A DNA stretch of 64,000 nucleotides from Brachybacterium huguangmaarense (GCF_025725725.1 NZ_CP107020.1:1364001-1428000); one strand, 5' to 3'. Counted from the first letter of the stretch, positions 51,163-60,003 are shown. Numbers and translations are program-made. The notes: generated from the sequence alone by a model not told the origin.

Positions 51163-52493
51163 TCCCGCTCCTGCTGCGGCGCCGGGGCTCGGTCTCCGAG
51201 GCGCTCGCCGTCATCGCCTTCACCGCGTCCTCGGCGATCCTCGCGACCGTCGTGGGCGGCGTCGTCGCCTTCGCCCACCGCGCGCACCTGCTGCCCGGCG
51301 ACACGCCCCTGCCCGACGGGGCGGGGCTGTCCGACGAGCAGCAGCTCGCCGCCTCGCTCGTCGTGTGCGCCGTCGTCGCCGGGGCCCTGCTGGTCCCGAG
51401 CGCCGTGAGCCTCGGAGCCTCCGCCGCGAAGCTCTCGCTCGTGCGCCGCGCCAGGTCGCTCGCGACCATCCGCCTCGTGGGCGGGACCACCGGCCAGGTC
51501 GGCTCGATCGCCGTGCTCGACGTGGCCGTGCAGGCGCTCGTGGGCGCCGTGCTCGGCATCGGCGTGCACCTCGCCGTGACCCCGGTGCTCACCCGCCTCG
51601 ACTTCGGCATGACGCCCTTCACGGCCTCCGAGCTGATGCTGCCGGTGTGGGCCTATCCGGTGCTCGTCCTCGTGCTCGTCGCGCTCGCCGCGGCCTCCGG
51701 GGCGATCTCCCTCGTGGGCGTCGCGATCTCGCCGCTCGGCGTGGCACGCGAGTCGCGCACGGTGCGGGTGTCGCTGCTGCGCGGCGGCCTGTGGGTGCTC
51801 ATGCTCGTCGCTTTCGTCGTGGTCAGCCGCATGTCCTTCCATGACACGGGCGTCGCGATGGCCGTGATCGCGGTGTTCATGATGATCGTCGTCGCAGGGG
51901 TCGACGTGGTCGGTCCGCTCGTCGTGTGGCTCGCGGCCAAGGCCGTGGGCGCCACCGCGCCCTGGCCGAGCTGGCTGGTGGGGGCCCGGCGCCTCGCCGC
52001 CGACCCCAAGTCCGGCTGGAGGACCGTCTCGGGCATCACCTTCGGTCTCGTCGTGGCCGGCATGCTGACGCTGCTCGCGGTGGTCGGCGACTCGAGCGGC
52101 GACGCCGACCAGTTCGCGTCCGCCCTCATGACCGGAGGCTACCTGACCCTCGGGATCGCGACCGTGCTCGCCGCCGTGAGCACGGGCGTCACCCAGGCCG
52201 CCCGCGTGATCGACCAGGCCGACACCTACCGCGCCCAGCACATCGGCGGGGCCACGGTCGCCCAGCTGCACCGTGCCCGCGCGGCCGAGGTGGTGCTGCC
52301 CGTCGCGCTCAGCTCGATCGTCGCGACCACCTCGGCGCTCGTGCTGCTCTCGCCCGTGCTGGGATCGATGTCCACGAGCGTGATCCCCGTCGTGCTGTAC
52401 GTCGCGGCCGCGATCTGCGCCTATGCCCTCGTGGGCGTCGCGGTGGCCGCGAGCGCGCCGCTCGTGCGCCGGGCGGCCCTGTCCGCGCGCTGA
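51159..52493 (+). CDS. FtsX-like ABC transporter permease
   Basis: 444-residue permease with roughly eight to ten helices and two FtsX-like halves. The first half has LVRRARSLATIRLVGGTTGQVGSIAVLDVAVQALVG, the second TYRAQHIGGATVAQLHRARAAEVVLPVAL; both resemble the 'lrlvGat...' element of FtsX domains before a helix. The large outer domain of MacB is missing, as in many actinobacterial antibiotic- or envelope-stress-linked pairs. No two-component genes are next to it, so its signal or substrate cannot be inferred. Confidence 0.85.
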   Translation: MIPLLLRRRGSVSEALAVIAFTASSAILATVVGGVVAFAHRAHLLPGDTPLPDGAGLSDEQQLAASLVVCAVVAGALLVPSAVSLGASAAKLSLVRRARSLATIRLVGGTTGQVGSIAVLDVAVQALVGAVLGIGVHLAVTPVLTRLDFGMTPFTASELMLPVWAYPVLVLVLVALAAASGAISLVGVAISPLGVARESRTVRVSLLRGGLWVLMLVAFVVVSRMSFHDTGVAMAVIAVFMMIVVAGVDVVGPLVVWLAAKAVGATAPWPSWLVGARRLAADPKSGWRTVSGITFGLVVAGMLTLLAVVGDSSGDADQFASALMTGGYLTLGIATVLAAVSTGVTQAARVIDQADTYRAQHIGGATVAQLHRARAAEVVLPVALSSIVATTSALVLLSPVLGSMSTSVIPVVLYVAAAICAYALVGVAVAASAPLVRRAALSAR

Positions 52494-52575
52494 GCCGATG
52501 CCGGCTGGCCCGTGCGCGGCCCGGTGCTGTAGTGCCCGGTGCCGAGGCACGGGCCTGCCGCGTACGCTGGAACCC

Positions 52576-52899
52576 ATGAACGTGGACGCCGTGGACCCCG
52601 CCGATCTGCCCGAGGGCGCTCAGCTCATCGATGTGCGCGAGCAGGACGAATGGGAGGCGGGGCATGCTCCCACCGCTCAGCATCTGCCGGCCAGCGAGCT
52701 CATCGCCCGCCTCGGCGAGCTGCCCGAGGACGGCGATCTGTACCTGATCTGCCGCAGCGGCGGCCGCAGCGTGCAGGCGGCCATGTGGCTCAACCAGAAC
52801 GGCTACGACGCGATCAACGTGCGCGGCGGCATGGACCAGTGGTTCGAGTCAGGTCTGCCGATGGTCTCCGACGGCGAGGGCGAGCCGTACGTGCTGTGA
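52576..52899 (+). CDS. Rhodanese-like domain protein
   Basis: Single-domain rhodanese (sulfurtransferase-like), 107 residues, probably cytosolic. It has QLIDVREQDEWEAGHAPTAQHLP and the active-site loop LICRSGGRSVQAA with Cys59, then NVRGGMDQWFESGLP. The loop is intact, so persulfide chemistry is possible, though the sulfur acceptor is unknown. TACGCT lies 7 nt before the ATG, a leaderless layout. The next gene faces it with the stops 12 nt apart. Confidence 0.92.
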   Translation: MNVDAVDPADLPEGAQLIDVREQDEWEAGHAPTAQHLPASELIARLGELPEDGDLYLICRSGGRSVQAAMWLNQNGYDAINVRGGMDQWFESGLPMVSDGEGEPYVL

Positions 52900-52911
52900 G
52901 GCGACGCCTCC

Positions 52912-53709
52912 TCACAGCCCGATGACGTTCTTGAGCAGGGCGTAGCCGACGAACGCGACCACGTCGAGCAGCGTGTGGGCGACGATGAGCGGCATCGTCC
53001 GGCGGGTGCGCCGGAAGAACTCCGCGAAGACGACGCCCATCAGGGCGTTGGCGATGCCCGGGCCGATGCCCTGGTAGAGGTGGTAGCTGCCGCGCAGGAG
53101 GGCGGAGACGGCCACGATGCGTCGAGGCCCCCAGCCCAGCTGCTCGAGGCGCACGGTCAGATAGCCGACCGCGATCACCTCCTCGATCACGGCGTTCTTG
53201 ATCGCCTGGAGGATCAGCACCGGGACCGTCCACCAGTACTCGCCGAGCGCGGCGGGCACGACCTCGACGGTCGCGCCGATCGCCCGCCCGGCGTAGTAGA
53301 TCGCGAGGCCGGGGATCCCGATCGAGGCGGCGAGCAGCGCGCCCCAGCCCAGGTCGCGCACGAGGCGACGTCGCCCGCCGCGCGCTCGTGCGAGACCCAG
53401 CGTCTCCCACGCGGCGAGCCCGCTCATCGCCAGGAGCAGCACGGCCAGGGCCGCCGGCGTGAGGGTCACGGCGATCCCGACGAGCTGGTAGGCGAAGTCG
53501 AACCAGGGCCGCGGCGACTGGGACGTGTTGAGCGACGTGGTCTGGTGGCGCAGCGGTCCCCGGCTCAGCGCGTCCGCGAGCGCGAGGATCGCGTAGACGG
53601 CCGACTGGCCGAGCGAGAGAGCGAGCACGATCACGATCTCGGCCCGCACGAGCGTGCGGGCGCGAGGGCTCTCGATCGGCGGGACGGACGGCGGGGCGGC
53701 GGGCAGCAC
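52912..53709 (-). CDS. CPBP-family intramembrane metalloprotease
   Basis: 265-residue membrane protein of the CPBP (Abi/Rce1-like) protease family with about eight helices. Motif 1 is EEVIAVGYL in helix context (EE present, the usual Arg absent), motif 2 is LRGSYHLYQG with His, motif 3 is IVAHTLLDVVAFVGY with His. Such proteins process small peptides or, rarely, prenylated substrates; none is evident here. The GTG start lies 6 nt after CACGAT on the coding strand, consistent with a leaderless message. Confidence 0.83.
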   Translation of the reverse strand: MLPAAPPSVPPIESPRARTLVRAEIVIVLALSLGQSAVYAILALADALSRGPLRHQTTSLNTSQSPRPWFDFAYQLVGIAVTLTPAALAVLLLAMSGLAAWETLGLARARGGRRRLVRDLGWGALLAASIGIPGLAIYYAGRAIGATVEVVPAALGEYWWTVPVLILQAIKNAVIEEVIAVGYLTVRLEQLGWGPRRIVAVSALLRGSYHLYQGIGPGIANALMGVVFAEFFRRTRRTMPLIVAHTLLDVVAFVGYALLKNVIGL

Positions 53710-53745
53710 GCGGTCATCGTGCCACGAGGCACCGGGAGCCGGCCG

Positions 53746-54243
53746 TCAGGCGATCCTGCGCTCCATGAGGAGGTACGGCTCGCGGCCCGGCGCGTCCTCC
53801 ACGCGTCGCAGACGGACGAAGCCGACGGCCTCCCAGAAGCGGATCCCGGCCGGGTTGCCGACGTCCGGGTCGACCGTGAGCCGTGCCCACCCGTGCACGG
53901 CCTGCGCCCGCTCCACGAGCGCCTCGACGACCGTCCTGCCTGCTCCGGCACCGCGCGCTCGGGGCAGGAGGATCAGGTCCAGGCCGCCGCCCTCGCCCTC
54001 GTCGGCGACGTGCAGCAGGGCGAGCCCGACCGGATCGAGATCCTCCGGCGCGTCCCCCCGGAGCACCAGGAAGCACTCGACATCGGGCAGCCGCGCGCCG
54101 AGGTACTTGGTGCGGAGGTCATCGTCGGAGAGCGGTCCCTCGCCTCCCCAGCCGGCGAACGCGGGATCGTCGACGAGGGTGCGGAGGGTCGCGAGATCGG
54201 TCGGGGAGGTGGCCCGCAGCGCGACGGTGCTCGGGGTGTGCAT
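53746..54243 (-). CDS. GNAT-family N-acetyltransferase
   Basis: 165-residue acetyl-CoA-dependent acetyltransferase. The acetyl-CoA loop is LPRARGAGAGRTVVEALVERAQ (R-G-x-G-A/x-G pattern), followed by ARLTVDPDVGNPAGIRFWEAVGFVRL, a canonical GNAT C-terminus (N-x-x-A-x-x-F/W-E-x-x-G-F). The acceptor is unknown. The frame is open upstream, but the ATG at 54243 is chosen because CAGAAT lies 7 nt before it and the fold starts there. The upstream side is the repeat-rich intergenic region. Confidence 0.85.
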   Translation of the reverse strand: MHTPSTVALRATSPTDLATLRTLVDDPAFAGWGGEGPLSDDDLRTKYLGARLPDVECFLVLRGDAPEDLDPVGLALLHVADEGEGGGLDLILLPRARGAGAGRTVVEALVERAQAVHGWARLTVDPDVGNPAGIRFWEAVGFVRLRRVEDAPGREPYLLMERRIA

Positions 54244-54279
54244 GCCGCGGATTCTGCCAGGCGCCGCCGCATCGGGATG

Positions 54280-54339
54280 CTGTCGAGGTGCGGTCTGTCG
54301 AGGTGGGGCGCGTCGAGATGGGGTCTGTCGAGGTGTGGT
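54280..54339. repeat. 15-bp tandem direct repeat, four copies
   Basis: The unit CTGTCGAGGTGNGGT repeats exactly every 15 bp at 54280, 54295, 54310 and 54325; the third copy is the most diverged (GCGTCGAGATGGGGT). It begins 37 bp upstream of the GNAT start, in the non-coding stretch 54244-54766. A period of 1.5 helical turns places copies alternately on opposite faces of the DNA. Confidence 0.85.
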
Positions 54340-54555
54340 CCACGTCTGTCTCCTGTCGCCCGGGATCGCTCTGCGGCGATCGGTCTCTTCATGCATTCTC
54401 TCGTGACGCCGGGCATTTCCCGATGGTGTCCCGACGTGATTCCTTGGCCATCATTCTTGGCGATGCCGGCGGCGTCTGTCCATCGCCGGATGTCGCGGTG
54501 GATACGGCGCACGTGGGGAGGAGACCTGCGGCTGGGGTCGATCGAGTGGGGATGC

Positions 54556-54623
54556 GATGTGGAGAAGTCCGCAGTGTGGAAAAGCATGGGATGTGGAGAA
54601 GTCTGCCTTGTGGAGGCATCAGG
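54556..54623. repeat. 17-bp iteron-like tandem repeat, four copies, TGTGGA core
   Basis: TGTGGA occurs at 54558, 54575, 54592 and 54609, exactly 17 bp apart. Units 1 and 3 are nearly identical (GATGTGGAGAAGTC), unit 2 reads AGTGTGGAAAAGC and unit 4 CTTGTGGAGGC. TGTGGAGAA and TGTGGAAAA each differ from the DnaA-box complement TGTGGATAA at one base. The array lies between the 15-bp repeat and the LexA box, about 70 bp before the latter. Between the arrays (54340-54555) I see one hairpin (GATCGC/GCGATC) and no coding frame. Confidence 0.75.
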
Positions 54624-54691
54624 AAAATACCAGGGAAGAATATGGCGCCCAGGCCTTCCTGCACCTGAACGCAGCGACTAGAGTGGTCCGT

Positions 54692-54709
54692 ATCGAACAC
54701 GTGTTCGAT
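54692..54709. promoter_or_regulatory. LexA SOS box upstream of HNH endonuclease gene
   Basis: ATCGAACACGTGTTCGAT is a perfect 18-bp palindrome containing TCGAAC-N4-GTTCGA, the consensus LexA box of actinobacteria. It begins 8 bp after a likely -10, TAGAGT (54679-54684), an ideal blocking position, and lies about 58 bp before the start codon. 13E12-family genes of Mycobacterium tuberculosis are known LexA targets, which supports the assignment. Confidence 0.88.
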
Positions 54710-54766
54710 GATTCGACGGGTGGACGACAGGGAGCCGCGCGACGACGACAGGAGGGGAGGGGCGCC

Positions 54767-56518
54767 ATGACCACGACAGAACGTCGCGACAGGGCGCCCA
54801 GCGACCGCCGCGGCGCCGCGCCTCGTGCGGGGGTCCGCCCGCCCGGCCCTGTTCGCGCCCGTCTCCCGCTCACGCGCGAGGGCCTCGCCGAGCGTGTCGA
54901 CGCGGCCGGTGACGTCGCGTTGTCGCGGGACCTCCGCAGCCTGTGGGACCTCGGTGCCGAGGAGTCGCGCCTGCTCGCCGATCGCCACCGCCGTCTGGCC
55001 GCACTGTGGACGCCACCTGTCACGGACCCCGAGTCCGACGATCCGGCGGATCTCGTCGAGCTGCAGGTGGCCTGCTCCCTGCGCACCACGCGTGGTCATG
55101 CGAGTGCTCTCGTCCGCGACGCCCATCGTGCCGTGACGGCCTTCCCGCTGACCCTCGCCCGGCTGTCGGCCGGCCAGATGCCGGCGGAGTGGTTCACGCG
55201 CCTGCTGCGGCGGTCGAGCGATCTCGACGAGTCCGCGTGCGCTCGGCTCGACGGCATGGTCTCGCGCTGGGACGCGGGCATCACGGCGGAGCGGTTCCGT
55301 CGTGAGCTCGCCCGCGCGATCGCCTGGGTCGCCGCCGGCCAGCCCGCGCCGGCGTGCGTCCCCGACCGGCTGCGCAGGGTCGAGACCTTCGCACGCGAGG
55401 ACGGCACCGCGACGCTCGCCGTGACCGGCCCGGTGCCGGAGATCTTCTTCCTGTCCACACGTCTCGACGCCGGGGCGAGGGCGGTGCAGACCCAGCAGCG
55501 TCGCGCCCTCGAGGCGGGGTCCCCCATCCCCTTCGACGACGGCACGGTTGCGGAGAGCGGGCGACCCCTGACTCTGGCGGCGCTGCGCTATGCGCTCCTG
55601 GTGCACTCGGTCCACGACACCGGCGGCATCGAGGTGCCGGCGCAGCGGTACCGCCTCAACGTGCTCGTCCCCGCCCTGACCCTGCTGGGGGAGTCCGATG
55701 CGCCCGGCGTGATCGAGGGCATCGCCCCGATCCCGGCGCCCCTGGCGCGTGACCTCGCGGGCCAGGTCGACACCTGGTACCGCGTGCTCACCGACCCGAC
55801 CACCGGCGCGTTCCTGCCGCTCGCCCCGCAGCGGTACAGGCCCACGCCCTCGATGCTCGAGCACCTCCGCCTGCGAGGAGCACAGTGCGCCGTCCCCGGC
55901 TGCACCGGCCTCGTGACCTGGGCCAGCGAGGCCGACCACATCGAGGAGTACGACCACCTCCATCCCGAACGGGGAGGCCGCACGGAGGTCGAGAACCTCC
56001 ACGACCTGTGCTGGAAGCATCACAGCCTCAAGACCGCGGGAACGATCGACCCCGTGCGCGTTCCCGGCGTGATCGAGGTGAGAGACGCCGCTAGCGGCAT
56101 GAGCGGCCAGGACGAGCAAGCGGAGGGCGAGCATGCGGAGCGCGAGCATGCGGAGGGCGAGCATGTGGGGGAGGAGCCGAGCTCCCCGTGGCCGCTCCCG
56201 CCGTTGCCCGCCGAGCCGCCGCCCCCGCACACGATCGTGCACCCCGGGCGCACCGCCTGGCATCTGGGACTGAACGCGACGATCACGGTCACCGACGACA
56301 CGGACCTCACCACGCCCGCCATGGCGCGCGCCTTCTACCGCGCGTGGGCTCGGTGCCGGCAAAGGGACGGAGGAGGGGCAGCGCCGGACGAGAAGACGGC
56401 GGCGTCGAAGCCAGCGTCGGCGTCGGCGTCGGAGACGGCACCGGAGTCGCAGACGCCCCCGACCTCGTCCGACCCGCCTGCTCCGCCCTTCACCTTCGAC
56501 GACCCGCCGCCGTACTGA
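54767..56518 (+). CDS. HNH endonuclease / DUF222 protein (13E12 family)
   Basis: 583-residue protein of the actinobacterial 13E12 repeat family: an N-terminal helical DUF222 domain (about residues 20-330) followed by an HNH nuclease domain near residues 355-430. The HNH part reads GAQCAVPGCTGLVTWASEADHI, then NLHDLCWKHHSLKT, with the zinc cysteines and catalytic His present. A Glu/His/Pro-rich tail follows, with a 15-bp intragenic repeat (about 56131-56170) encoding EHAEGEHA-like units, and an extended Ser/Pro/Ala end. GGAGGGGAGGGG precedes the ATG. Control by LexA suggests a DNA-damage role or a mobile-element origin; the substrate is unknown. Confidence 0.88.
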   Translation: MTTTERRDRAPSDRRGAAPRAGVRPPGPVRARLPLTREGLAERVDAAGDVALSRDLRSLWDLGAEESRLLADRHRRLAALWTPPVTDPESDDPADLVELQVACSLRTTRGHASALVRDAHRAVTAFPLTLARLSAGQMPAEWFTRLLRRSSDLDESACARLDGMVSRWDAGITAERFRRELARAIAWVAAGQPAPACVPDRLRRVETFAREDGTATLAVTGPVPEIFFLSTRLDAGARAVQTQQRRALEAGSPIPFDDGTVAESGRPLTLAALRYALLVHSVHDTGGIEVPAQRYRLNVLVPALTLLGESDAPGVIEGIAPIPAPLARDLAGQVDTWYRVLTDPTTGAFLPLAPQRYRPTPSMLEHLRLRGAQCAVPGCTGLVTWASEADHIEEYDHLHPERGGRTEVENLHDLCWKHHSLKTAGTIDPVRVPGVIEVRDAASGMSGQDEQAEGEHAEREHAEGEHVGEEPSSPWPLPPLPAEPPPPHTIVHPGRTAWHLGLNATITVTDDTDLTTPAMARAFYRAWARCRQRDGGGAAPDEKTAASKPASASASETAPESQTPPTSSDPPAPPFTFDDPPPY

Positions 56519-56582
56519 TCCGACAGCGATCGCCGGGCGAGGTCGGCGGGGGAGAGGGAGGCACCATGCCAGACTCGATCGC

Positions 56583-57293
56583 ATGACACCTGCTGATGCT
56601 TCCACCGCCCGCCCGGTCGCGCTCATCACCGGCGCCTCGCGCGGGATCGGGCGCGCGATCGCCGACGCGCTCGCCGCCGACCACCACCTGCTGCTCGGCG
56701 GCCGTGACCGCGACGCCCTCGACGAGCTCGCCGCAGGCCTTCCCTCGGCCGAGCCCTTCGCCGCCGACCTCACCGACCCGGCGGCCACCGCGCGCGCCGT
56801 CGAGGAGCTCGACCTCCCCGAGGGTCTCGCCGCGCTCGTGCACAGCGCCGGCATCCTCGTGTCCGGACGGGTCGACGAGCTCGCCGCCGAGGACTGGAGC
56901 CGCTCGCTCACGGCCAACGTCGCGGCCGTCGCCGACCTCACCCGGCTGCTCCTGCCGGCCCTCCGCCGCGCCCACGGCACCGTGGTCACCCTCAACTCCG
57001 GCTCGGGCTTCAGCTCAGGTCCCGGAGGCGGCGCCTACAGCGCATCGAAGTTCGCCCTGCGCGCGCTCACCGACTCCCTGCGCGAGGAGGAGCGGGCGCA
57101 CGGCGTCCGCGTCTCCTCGATCCATCCGGGCCGCGTCGACACCGACATGCAGCACGAACTGCGCGCCTACGAGCACGGCGACTACGAGCGCGAGAACTAC
57201 CTGCGCCCCGCCTCGGTCGCCGCCGCCGTCGCCTTCGCCGTGCGCGCTCCCTCCGAGGCGAGCGTCGACGTGCTCTCCATCCGGCCTCGCTGA
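56583..57293 (+). CDS. SDR-family oxidoreductase
   Basis: 236-residue short-chain dehydrogenase, substrate unknown. The cofactor motif is TGASRGIGRAIADAL, then LVHSAGILVSGR, catalytic Ser in LNSGSGFSSGPGGG and the YSASKFAL motif (Y-x-x-x-K) for catalysis, then IHPGRVDTDMQ. The set is complete, so it should be active. CAGACT lies 7 nt before the ATG, consistent with a leaderless message. It is convergent with ppdK, the stops lying 4 bp apart. Confidence 0.88.
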   Translation: MTPADASTARPVALITGASRGIGRAIADALAADHHLLLGGRDRDALDELAAGLPSAEPFAADLTDPAATARAVEELDLPEGLAALVHSAGILVSGRVDELAAEDWSRSLTANVAAVADLTRLLLPALRRAHGTVVTLNSGSGFSSGPGGGAYSASKFALRALTDSLREEERAHGVRVSSIHPGRVDTDMQHELRAYEHGDYERENYLRPASVAAAVAFAVRAPSEASVDVLSIRPR

Positions 57294-57297
57294 CGGC

Positions 57298-60003
57298 CTA
57301 GTGGTGCGGCTCGAACTCGTCCTCGAGCAGCGTCGCCCTCCCGGCCTCGAGCCGCGCCACGGGCACCCGGAACGGCGAGCACGACACGTAGTCGAGGCCG
57401 ACGTGGTGGAAGAAGTGGATCGAGTCCGGGTCGCCGCCGTGCTCCCCGCACACCCCCAGCTTCAGGCGCGGGTTCGTGCGGCGCCCGCGCTCGGCGCCGA
57501 TCCGCACGAGCTCGCCGACCCCGTACTGGTCGATCGACTCGAACGGGCTGGTCAGCAGGATCCCGCGGTCCTTGTACGTGAAGAAGAACCCGGCCTCGAC
57601 GTCATCGCGCGAGAATCCCCACGTGGTCTGCGTGAGGTCGTTCGTGCCGAAGCTGAAGAACTCCGCGACCTCGGCGATCTCGTCGGCCCGCAGCGCCGCG
57701 CGCGGCAGCTCGATCATCGTGCCGATGCGGAAGTCGAGGTCGAGACCCACCTCGCCGACGACCTCCTCGCGCACCGCGTCGAGCTCCCGCTTGATCTCGA
57801 GCAGCTCCCGGATCGAGGACACGAGCGGGATCATGATCTCGACGTGCGGCTCCCCGCCGGCGCGGCGCACGTGCGCCTCGGCCTCGAGGATCGCGCGCGT
57901 CTGCATCCCGTACAGCCCCGGGATGGTCAGCCCCAGCCGCACCCCGCGCAGGCCCAGCATGGGGTTCTGCTCGTGCAGGCGTCGCACGGCCGCGAGCACC
58001 CGGCGGTCCCGCTTGGACCCCTTCTTGCCGCGCTCCTCGGAGCGAGCGACCTTGACCGACAGATCGGTGATGTCCGGCAGGAACTCGTGCAGCGGCGGGT
58101 CCAGCAGCCGGATCGTCACCGGGTGGGTCCCCATCGCCTCGAGGATGCCGACGAAGTCGTCGCGCTGCATCGGCAGCAGCCGCTCGAGCACCGCCTGGCG
58201 CTCCTCGTCGTCGGCGGCGAGCACGAGGTCCTCGACGTGCTTGCGCCGAGGCCCAAGGAACATGTGCTCAGTGCGCACCAGCCCGATCCCCTCGGCCCCC
58301 ATCGCCCGGGCCCGCGCGGCGTCCTCCGCGGTGTCGGCGTTGGCGCGCACCCGCAGGCGCCGCGTGCGATCGGCGACGGTCATGAGCCGGTGCACCGAGG
58401 CGACCAGGTCGCTCACGTCCCCGCCCTCGGCGTCGACCTCGCCCGCGAGGTACTGGGCCACCTCGCTCGGCACGACCGGCACCTCGCCGCGGAACACCTC
58501 GCCCGTCGAGCCGTCGATCGACAACAGGTCGCCCTCGCGCGCGATCACCTCGCCGCCCGAGCGGATGACCTTGTTCTTCTCGTCGACCTCGAGCGACTCG
58601 GCGCCGCACACGCACGTCTTGCCGAGCCCGCGCGCGACCACCGCGGCGTGCGAAGTCTTGCCGCCGCGGGAGGTCAGCACCCCGTCGGCGGCGAGCATGC
58701 CGCCGAGGTCCTCCGGGTTGGTCTCGCGCCGCACCAGGATCGTCGCGACCCCCTCGTGCTGCTGGGTGATCGCGCTCTCGGAGTCGAAGACGACCTCGCC
58801 GACGGCCGCGCCGGGGGAGGCGTTGAGCCCGCGCGCCACGAGCTCCCGCTCGGCGTGGTCGTCGAAGCGGGGGAACATCAGGCGCGTCAGCTGCTCGCCG
58901 CTCACCCGGCGCAGGGCCTCGTCCTCGTCGATCACGCCCTCGTCGACGAGCGTCGTGGCGATCCGGAAGGCCGCGGCCGCGGTGCGCTTGCCCACCCGGG
59001 TCTGGAGCATCCACAGGTGCCCCGACTCGACCGTGAACTCGATGTCGCACAGGTCCCGGTAGTGCCCCTCGAGCGTCTCCATGATCCCGGTGAGCTCGGC
59101 GTACACCTCGGGCACCACCTCGCCCAGCTCGGGCAGGGAGCGCGTGTTGCGGATCCCGGCGACCACGTCCTCGCCCTGCGCATTGACGAGGAAGTCCCCG
59201 TAGACGCCGCCCTGGCCCGTCGCCGGGTCGCGCGTGAAGGCGACCCCCGTCGCGGAGCGGTCGTCGAGGTTGCCGAACACCATCGAGCACACGGTCACGG
59301 CCGTGCCCATCTCGTGGCTGATGCGCTCGGCGTTGCGGTAGATGATCGCGCGCGGCGCGTTCCACGAGTCGAAGACGGCCCGGATCGACTGGCGCAGCTG
59401 CTCGCGCGGATCCTGCGGGAACGGCGCGCCCGTCTCCTCGGCGATGATGCGCTGGAACTGCTCGACGACGCCCCGCAGGTCCTCGGCGGTGAGCTCGACG
59501 TCCGTCGCCACGCCCCGCTCGGCCTTGGTGCGGTCCATGACCTCCTCGAAGCGCTCGCCCTCGATGCCCTGCACGGTGCGCCCGAACATCTGCAGCAGGC
59601 GCCGGTAGGAGTCCTGCGCGAAGCGCTCCGAGCCCGAGCGCTCCGCGAGCCCCCGCACGGTCTCGTCGTTGAGCCCGACGTTCAGGACCGTCTCGAGCAT
59701 GCCCGGCATCGACATCGCGGCGCCCGAGCGCACCGACACGAGCAGGGGATCGGCCGGGTCGCCGAACGCGCGACCCAGGTCGCGCTCGACCTCCCCGAGC
59801 GCCGTGGCGACCTGCGCGGCGAGCTCGGGCGGGTTCTCGCCCTCGTGCATGTAGTAGCGGCACGCGTCGGTCGTGATCGTGAAGCCGGGCGGGACCGGCA
59901 GGCCCAGCCGGGTCATCTCGGCCAGGTTGGCGCCCTTGCCGCCCAGCAGCGCCCTCTCGTCCTTCGAGCCTTCACGGAACGGATGCACGTACGTCGAGGT
60001 CAT
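57298..60003 (-). CDS. ppdK: Pyruvate, phosphate dikinase
   Basis: Interconverts pyruvate, ATP and Pi with PEP, AMP and PPi, at the glycolysis/gluconeogenesis branch. The 901-residue protein has all three domains: the ATP-grasp part (LGGKGANLAEMTRLGLPVPPGFTITT, SVRSGAAMSMPGMLETVLN), the phosphohistidine swivel (ADGVLTSRGGKTSHAAVVARG, near residue 450), and the TIM-barrel PEP/pyruvate domain (GVCGEHGGDPDSIHFF, catalytic Cys near 850). The ATG follows AAGGATC. No PPDK regulatory protein (DUF299) gene is nearby. It stands alone, head-on to the SDR gene. Confidence 0.95.
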   Translation of the reverse strand: MTSTYVHPFREGSKDERALLGGKGANLAEMTRLGLPVPPGFTITTDACRYYMHEGENPPELAAQVATALGEVERDLGRAFGDPADPLLVSVRSGAAMSMPGMLETVLNVGLNDETVRGLAERSGSERFAQDSYRRLLQMFGRTVQGIEGERFEEVMDRTKAERGVATDVELTAEDLRGVVEQFQRIIAEETGAPFPQDPREQLRQSIRAVFDSWNAPRAIIYRNAERISHEMGTAVTVCSMVFGNLDDRSATGVAFTRDPATGQGGVYGDFLVNAQGEDVVAGIRNTRSLPELGEVVPEVYAELTGIMETLEGHYRDLCDIEFTVESGHLWMLQTRVGKRTAAAAFRIATTLVDEGVIDEDEALRRVSGEQLTRLMFPRFDDHAERELVARGLNASPGAAVGEVVFDSESAITQQHEGVATILVRRETNPEDLGGMLAADGVLTSRGGKTSHAAVVARGLGKTCVCGAESLEVDEKNKVIRSGGEVIAREGDLLSIDGSTGEVFRGEVPVVPSEVAQYLAGEVDAEGGDVSDLVASVHRLMTVADRTRRLRVRANADTAEDAARARAMGAEGIGLVRTEHMFLGPRRKHVEDLVLAADDEERQAVLERLLPMQRDDFVGILEAMGTHPVTIRLLDPPLHEFLPDITDLSVKVARSEERGKKGSKRDRRVLAAVRRLHEQNPMLGLRGVRLGLTIPGLYGMQTRAILEAEAHVRRAGGEPHVEIMIPLVSSIRELLEIKRELDAVREEVVGEVGLDLDFRIGTMIELPRAALRADEIAEVAEFFSFGTNDLTQTTWGFSRDDVEAGFFFTYKDRGILLTSPFESIDQYGVGELVRIGAERGRRTNPRLKLGVCGEHGGDPDSIHFFHHVGLDYVSCSPFRVPVARLEAGRATLLEDEFEPHH

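Noticed and set aside
54556-54623. Chromosomal replication origin from DnaA-like boxes
   Set aside because: No perfect DnaA box, no AT-rich unwinding element, and no dnaA, dnaN or gyr genes nearby.
54389-54766. Upstream extension of the HNH protein from 54557
   Set aside because: It would translate the 17-bp repeat and the LexA box; a strong ribosome site supports ATG 54767.
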